Source: Adiantum capillus-veneris (taxonomy: Eukaryota; Streptophyta; Polypodiopsida; Polypodiales; Pteridaceae). Taken from it: DNA of 64,000 nucleotides. The notes beneath the pieces are model-generated. The model had not been told where the DNA came from. It searched no databases and worked only from the letters and a program-made list of their open reading frames with translations. The translations under genes and the position numbers were made by a program. Position 1 is the stretch's first letter. Each line of letters opens with the position of its first letter. This document shows, piece after piece, positions 58,365-64,000 of the stretch. The DNA lies in the NCBI GenBank assembly GCA_014529385.2, contig CM043959.1, forward strand, positions 7,867,026 through 7,931,025, read 5' to 3'.

Positions 58365-59399
58365 TTTCCTTAAAACTCTACTTTCACCTTATTCACCATC
58401 AATAATGCTCTCTTTTGAGCCCACACCCATGACTCAAGCAGACAAAGAAGGCCTGCAATGTTTTGATATTCAAAAAAATCATAATCCTGATTTGTTAGCT
58501 TGTAAATTAGGATTTCCAATAATCTTAATGAGGGGTCTCCAACCTATAAATAGGCCCCTCTCCTTCTTGTAAAACAATCTCCAACATCTCACATAGCACC
58601 CCAACACTCTATGCGTGAGGAGAGACTTAGGTGTAGCAACCACTTGTGAGATTCACTCTTGGTGTGAGAGAAGCCTTCAAGCTACACATTGCAAGTGAGA
58701 GAGCGTGAGTTCCACAAATCTCAAAACCACTATTATACATGCTCCTTCATCATCAATAAATTGAGGTTTGGTGCATCAAAGGCGTGATTCGACGTTCAAA
58801 TCTTCGTCCTTCCATTTGTGCAATACGGTTTGGTGAATTCAAGGTGACTTGTGTATTTTGAGTTTTTATCGGTTTATCTTGATTTTAGAAAGTGTTTTAG
58901 TGTGTTTTTCATTGCCAGTTTTGTGTCCATTGTAAGAGGGTATTGTGGTGAGAGGTCTCCCACACCCTAAGACAGTGTGTGTGTGTGTGTGTGTTTTGGC
59001 AATGATTAGCAATCACTAAGCATTGAGTGAGTTTTGTACAAGTTCTACGATAGCATCATAACGAACCATCTCCATTTGCAAGTCACAAATAAAGTATTAC
59101 GCAAGATCCTTTCCTCTCTCTCTTCCCTTTGCTCTAGCTCTCTCTGGTCCATTTCATGTGTGTCTTGGTGTGAGGTTGCTTGTGTGTGTTGTGTGGTGCA
59201 TCTTCTTGGTTGTGCCAAAATCTCTCTTGCGTCCTAGTTCGCATACCATAACTAGGTGGTGCCCCTATCCTGTTTGGGTTTGGCTGTGGGTTTGTTGTGG
59301 TGTTGTGCTTGTGGTTGCCCCGGCCCCAATTGAGCAGCACGGGAGCCTTGAGGGGTGTTTAGAGGTCGCCTCTCTTGTTGCCCGCCCCGGACCGCCTCA
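56673..59399 (+). mobile_element. Long solo LTR, 2.73 kb
   Basis: Starts TGATAGCCG and ends CCGCCTCA, flanked by CTGC (56669-56672, 59400-59403), splitting G ORF2 between TTTTCTGC and AAAGAGG. A strong TATA box (58545-58552, CCTATAAATAGGCCCC) is followed by a transcribed-looking region, leaving about 1.9 kb of U3. Microsatellites: CA (57726-57780), CT (58324-58362), GT (58976-58993). No coding domain. The TSD is only 4 bp and no second LTR exists, so the solo-LTR call is inferred from ends, TSD and promoter. Confidence 0.65.
58545..58552 (+). promoter_or_regulatory. TATA box of the 2.7-kb solo LTR
   Basis: CCTATAAATAGGCCCC, an excellent match to plant core promoters, about 1.9 kb from the LTR start. 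Confidence 0.6.
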
Positions 59400-59513
59400 C
59401 TGCAAAGAGGTATACTAAACCCTTGAAGATATTAGAGGCATCGGAAGAAGGAAAAAACTCCCCCGGAGCACCTGTGACCACCTTAAGAGGTAAGTCTTCA
59501 TCAAGTAAACGGT

Positions 59514-60143
59514 CTAGATACTCGTGCAATTAAGGTCTTCAAACATATCAGCATGAAATGGAGAAGGTGCAGGCTCGTAATTAACCTCTCCTAATAGGAG
59601 ATTATCAATAAAAGCCATATCATCATCTCCATCATCAAAAGAACTCCCTATTTGTGCCATATCCTCACCCATACTGCAGCCTTCCTTGATGGGTACAACC
59701 TTCTCACCATCGACCACATTTGGAGCTTCTAAATCTGCAATAAGAGCGGCCAAGTGCTCATCGGATAGCTCATGCACTGACACTTCATCCTCTTCAGCAG
59801 AGATCTCTTCCACCTCGGTTTCACCCTCGATCACCACTTGTTCTTCGATATTGGGCGATTGCCCAACCCCTTGCTCTGGGAGAGTCTCTATCAAGAGCTG
59901 GCAGAAAGCTCCTTCCTCTTCTGAGTGCACTTGCTCAGCCATCGCTTCATCAACCAACAAAGACATGAATTCATTCCATACCTTCTCAGACTTCAAGTCT
60001 GCATCACCATTAGACAGAGGGAAAATATCGTCTTTGACACATGACGCCCCGCAATCCAAGGCTGCATCTCTAACAGTTCCTACTGAGCCAGCTGCCGGAG
60101 ATAACTCTCCACGGATACACTCCGACTCTGGAACCCGATGCAC
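59514..60143 (-). pseudogene. G element ORF2, copy 4 (N-terminal part)
   Basis: 209 codons of the acidic protein (EEISAEEDEVSVHELSDEHL, GSSFDDGDDDMAFIDNLL), open until a local frame change near 59530. The C-terminal part is displaced to 56471-56672 and 55150-55305 by the two solo LTRs. It follows the shared TAG at 60171-60173 and, as in the other copies, has no ATG at its start. Confidence 0.6.
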
Positions 60144-60170
60144 CTCTGCATGGTGCCGATCATGGTCAAG

Positions 60171-60727
60171 CTACCCACCCTCTTGCTTTGGCAAACCGGC
60201 TTTAGATACCTCTTCGAAATCTTCGACCGAATTGGATACACAAGTTAGAAATAGACCCTCTTCATTGCTATTTTGCTCTGCTACGAGATACACTCCATCG
60301 AGTATTGCATCCAAAAGCTTGCTCGGAATTCTAAAATCTTTGACACAATCTGAGCTTTGGCTACTCCCATTGTCCTCAGACTCGCCCATATATCCGCTAT
60401 TGGTAGATGCCGATGATCCTCCATCATCAGATACTACCTCTGCTGCAGCTCCTGGTGATCCCATAAACCTCCTTTGATCTTCACGAAGGCCATAAGTAGG
60501 GCTAGCTTTATCTGATACCAGCTCCTTTGCTGTGATATCGAGAGGTTACAATAGATCATCCATGCGGCTCCACAAAGACCTTGCCATGCACACATATCTG
60601 TCTTCTCTTCATCTGTGCAGATCTGCAACTCCTCCATCTCTAGCTCCACTAGCCATATCCAAGGTCGAATCCTCTGCCCTAGTGCTCCACTAAACCACCT
60701 GTCAATCTTGGACTGCGCAATTTGCAT
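60171..60727 (-). pseudogene. G element ORF1 (gag), copy 4, with intact N-terminus
   Basis: The ATG at 60727 begins MQIAQSKIDRWFSGALGQRI; this copy keeps CAG at the Gln that is TAG in the copies near 14.05 and 52.55 kb. Gag core: GAAWMIYCNLSISQQRSWYQ. A small deletion near 60485 (GCCTTCGTGAAG against GCCTTTTGTGAAG) shifts frame, and the rest (60171-60464) lies in another frame ending LPKQEGG and TAG. It is the best guide to the family's true ORF1 start. Confidence 0.65.
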
Positions 60728-60847
60728 CCACTTGGCAGCTTAAAACTTTAGCTCGATTGGCATTATCTTTGGAATTGCCCTAAAAGACTTGACTAGGAGC
60801 TTTACGATATAAAAAATACACCGTTCCCGAGCGGGATCGCCAGAAGA

Positions 60848-62920
60848 TGATGGGGCTCGGGGAAACACGCCCAAACACAGCACTCACACTCTTTCTCATA
60901 GCCTGAGCGCGCACACTGGGCGACTCTTATAGAAGAAAACCCTTACAACCAATGAGATCTCACTCTTGACCACACAAAGATGGGACTCTCTCTCTCTCTC
61001 TCTCTCTCTCCCCCTCTCCCTAGGCACACACCCACTTTCGACTACAATTGAATTTAGACAATCAATGCTCCAAAACAAAATATGTTGTCTGATGAGAAAA
61101 CAAGACCACATGAGGAGTAAAGATTCAAGAAAAAAACACCATCCATTGGCCTGCTCTTAAGAGGCTCATTCTTTGATTGTCTTGATCACAATATGGTGGC
61201 AGCCTCACGATTACCTTCACATGCCTCCCATGGCCGGCCCGTTGCCCTTCAAATCTAGCTCTTTTGACCTCCTTCATCTGATGCTACCTGAGCCTCCTCG
61301 TTCATCGAGCAGGGCCAGCATGTATGCTAATGCACCTTTCTGTGCTCTCAACTGCTTCGTCTCAACCGGCTCTCCTAGTACTGTAGTGCCAATTCGAGAA
61401 CTATGTCTTTCCCCACTTAGGGCCTCTCCATGCCTGCTGTTTCAGGTCTCTTTCTCTGTACTTCGTTGCTGATCCTCATCCCTCCCCAATCTCTTGCCTT
61501 TTAGATGCAATCCTCTTGCGCTCCTTGGGCTCGTGATCTCGGTTACTACCAAGAATTCATTTGATTCTCTTTGGCTGCCTTCAATCAGACACCCAACTTT
61601 CTCTCTCTATATTATTGAAGGTGCCGCTATGTACCCCATAATTTCATCTACCTAATTATACGCCCAAAGCTTTTTCTACTTCGCAGCTCCTGAACGCCTT
61701 TCCTGCAGCCCTCTCATGTTTCCTGAATGGCGTGCCTCGTCTGTGTGTAGCCGGCCTCGACAGCCCAAGATGAGAGCCCTGCCCTTCCGTGTCCTGTGAG
61801 CTCGCTTTGGAGCGCTCCCTTCAACTCCCTGGTTTCGGCCCTGCACACAGCCGGCCCTCGGCTTCCAGATGGTGCACCCAGAGGCTCTCCATTCCTGTTA
61901 GACAGTGCTGCTCCCTCCTGCTTTCCGAGTGTGGCCTCCAGCTCCTTCCAGTCTCATGGCGGCACCCATGAGCTCGTGTGGCGCGCCCTCTGGTTGCCTC
62001 CCTCTTGACCTCGGCCCAGCTTTGAACTCTTCTACAATGGCACCTCCTCACAGCAGGCCCCCCCTTCTCACGCCCTTGTATAGGCCGATACTCTCAAGCC
62101 TCTCAACTCTCTCTGTCCTCTGTATGGCGCTCCCTCCAGAGCTGCTCAGGATGGCGGCCTCCTGCTGCTCCTTGTGAGCTCGCTTCAGAGCTTGGCCTGC
62201 AGCTCGACGGTCCACGGCCACCCCCTCCGTCAATTCAGGTACCAGGCCTTCTGTAGCTGCTCCTGAGATGGTCCCCCCTAGCTCTAGTGCAACTCGTTTT
62301 TTAGGCAAGCTCGTGCACGCCTCGAGAGCCTTCTCCCATGCCGATGATTACCTTGCCCTCGAGCCTTCCTTACTTCACGTGGCTGGAGCATGGCTCGCTT
62401 GCTCAATTTGACCACTGGAAAGGTTGACAGATCAGAAAAAAACAACCACCAAGGCCTTGTTCTCACGAAAGCTTCTCAGCTTCCATAATTTCAGCCCTCT
62501 CATGAAGATTGGTGACTTTGACTTGAACCTTCGTCCCAACCATCAAGGGTTAACCAATATTGTTATGATGATTCTGCATGCCACAAGGCAGCTTTTGATT
62601 CCAAAGTAGGAGTACTCAATCCCCAATAAAGTAGCCTTTGGGATTCTATCTTCAAAAGCTCGCACAAAGATGTGGCATATACATGCTACGATGCTTGGTT
62701 GTCTTACTGGTTGGAGACTGTCTTGCATGACGATTTGCTTTAAGCTTCAAAATAGGTTGATCTTAGCACGGACCGCTCCCAATAAGCTCAACATTTTGAA
62801 GCTTTCACTAAAACACACCTCAAACCTGCTTTAGCACTTGGAGAGTCATTACGGAAGCTGCCAACCATGGGGATGTCCTGCTCTTGGGTGCGATCTCTGA
62901 GGAAAATCTTGAAACCATCA
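60848..62920 (-). repeat. G element LTR5 (2073 bp), right end of the array
   Basis: Starts TGATGGGGCTCGGGG and ends GAAACCATCA. Beyond this the sequence differs from all internal regions (which continue TCTTTGCCC), so it is the outer border. Flank ACGAC. A CT microsatellite lies at 60985-61010. Confidence 0.88.
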
Positions 62921-64000
62921 ACGACCTCCTTGTTATAGTGCATTCCGTTTACTCCAGTGCAGTAGCAGGCTCTCAGAAGGGTGGATGCTTGGTTACAAGA
63001 TTTGCGTCTGCACGTCTTTGCCAACCCGGATTGGCAGGGTATTCCTGTTCACCTGTAGGCCATGGCATTGATTGAGCAATTAGCTATTGGTGATATGGTG
63101 CAATTTAACAATCACCAATTTCAATTGACATCTGAAAGAATTTCAATATGCTATTGCCTACCAAGCGATGGTGTTCTGCGAGCATCACACGTTATTCCTG
63201 TTGTTGCAAAGACACAACTGGAGTTTTGTCTTGAAAGTGAAGGGTGAATATAAGTTATCAGGCCTCAATGATGCAGTGATAAGAGATGTATATTGCTGGT
63301 TCTTGGAGGAAATTTGGTTGCAAGACAAAACCTACACAATTTCTGCTAAAGCACCTAAGGTATTGCATTCAGCCAACTTTGGGCAAGTGGCTTGGGCAGC
63401 GATCATCCGACAACGATTTCTAGCAAAATGTCAAAGAGTGATGGGGCACATTACCCCAACAAATATCAAAATCAGGCAACTTCTTACTCTGGTGTTTCCC
63501 TTGCAGGAAGTTTTTCCTCTTGCCCTTCGCCCTCTGTGCCACTTCGAGGACGATCGATTTCTCGCACGCGATACTACACAGTTGGCACAAACTCAGAGTT
63601 CTACAACGCCTCTTGTGGGAGCGTCTCAAACAACTGCCATAATATTGGATGTGCCAGGTACTTCAACTGTAGTGGTAGCCTCCAATTCATAGGAGATGGC
63701 CACTGTAGGGACATCAAGCCAAAAGCAAGGATGGGAGGAAGTCCTGCTTTCCACACCACCTCCTATTGCGACGTCATCTCTGATCAGTGGTAGAGTGTCG
63801 GAGGATTCCGCAGTTGCGCTCTGGCTGTGAAGAGTGCAAGAGTGGACAACAACCTCCACGTACTCCGGTTGGAACTGACTCTGCGGATGCGGACACTTCC
63901 TCGCAACCAAAAAATCCCGGTGTTAATATAGCAACTACCACGACCAGGGAAACTATTCCAGCAGCTCTACCTGGGAGACAAGCATGGAGCATTTTTGCAG
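62921..64000 (+). pseudogene. Decayed coding remnant of unknown family at the right edge
   Basis: The main frame 63168-63692 follows a weak upstream part (HLKEFQYAIAYQ, about 63130). Segments: HNWSFVLKVKGEYKLSGLND, VIRDVYCWFLEEIWLQDKTY, a middle Leu-rich part and a Ser/Thr/Gln-rich tail (TQSSTTPLVGASQTT). The same frame continues after a TAG (63690-63692) with EMATVGTSSQKQGWEEVLL to a TGA (63829-63831), and another frame then stays open to the edge (QPPRTPVGTDSADADTSSQP). A domain followed by a low-complexity tail suggests a plant retroelement or a host-like gene. I do not recognise it. It abuts LTR5. Confidence 0.4.

Larger units (their letters stand above)
54912..60847 (-). mobile_element. 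G element INT4, interrupted twice
   Basis: The internal region is in three pieces (54912-55305, 56471-56672, 59400-60847) around two solo LTRs. Joined, they follow the same order as INT1: PPT side, ORF2, shared TAG, ORF1, PBS at 60825-60842. Confidence 0.8.

Overview
The window is nuclear DNA from a land plant with a repeat-rich genome. It carries Ty1/copia and Ty3/gypsy retrotransposons, a chromodomain integrase, a CACTA transposon, introns with GT..AG borders, many CT/GA/CA microsatellites and fragments of a PPR gene. The PPR wording (a 'LLEKDVVLGGALIDM'-type motif) recalls ferns, lycophytes and mosses, so a non-seed plant is possible, but that is weak inference. No intact single-copy host gene, tRNA, rRNA or CRISPR array was recognised. 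Almost everything is mobile DNA, nested several layers deep.

Layout. (1) 1-3192 is the 5' part of a copia element on the minus strand: one LTR, a primer-binding site and an uninterrupted gag-pol frame leaving the left edge. It sits in (2) an older plus-strand LTR element (3193 to about 6313) with one long uncharacterised gag-like frame broken by six stops. (3) 6314-8600 is non-coding and low-complexity. (4) 8601-10106 is a decayed plus-strand coding remnant with a variant zinc knuckle. (5) 10107-62920 is a large composite. Its base is a minus-strand, gag-only LTR retrotransposon (called G here) in a tandem array with shared LTRs: LTR1-INT1-LTR2-INT2 ... INT3-partial LTR3 ... INT3'-LTR4-INT4-LTR5. 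(6) 62921-64000 is another decayed plus-strand coding remnant.

Insertions into the G array. A 9.6-kb CACTA transposon (15657-25271, TSD ACC) sits in LTR2. It carries a multi-exon accessory gene, pieces of a PPR gene and a LINE-type C-terminal fragment, and is itself hit by a 1.3-kb TTAA-flanked element. INT2 is hit by a chromovirus (27739-45680) whose 3' LTR holds a second, nearly identical TTAA-flanked element. The chromovirus integrase is split by a complete gypsy element with two RNase H domains (32764-39518, TSD ACGG). The right part of the chromovirus plus neighbouring G sequence is tandemly duplicated (about 42.4-47.36 kb and 47.36 kb onward). INT4 carries two apparent solo LTRs (55306-56470, TSD ATTCA; 56673-59399, TSD CTGC).

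How it works together. The elements that would supply enzymes (copia, chromovirus, dual-RNase-H gypsy) are partial or broken except for the visible part of the copia frame. G, the small TTAA element and probably this CACTA copy lack a recognisable integrase or transposase and would depend on enzymes made elsewhere. The premature stops are mostly TAG where related copies or the family read CAG, TGG or (for TGA) CGA, as expected from deamination of methylated CHG and CG sites.

The main candidates for something undescribed are the TTAA elements, the G element's acidic second ORF behind a shared in-frame TAG, an extra ORF upstream of gag in the chromovirus, and the gene-capturing CACTA element.
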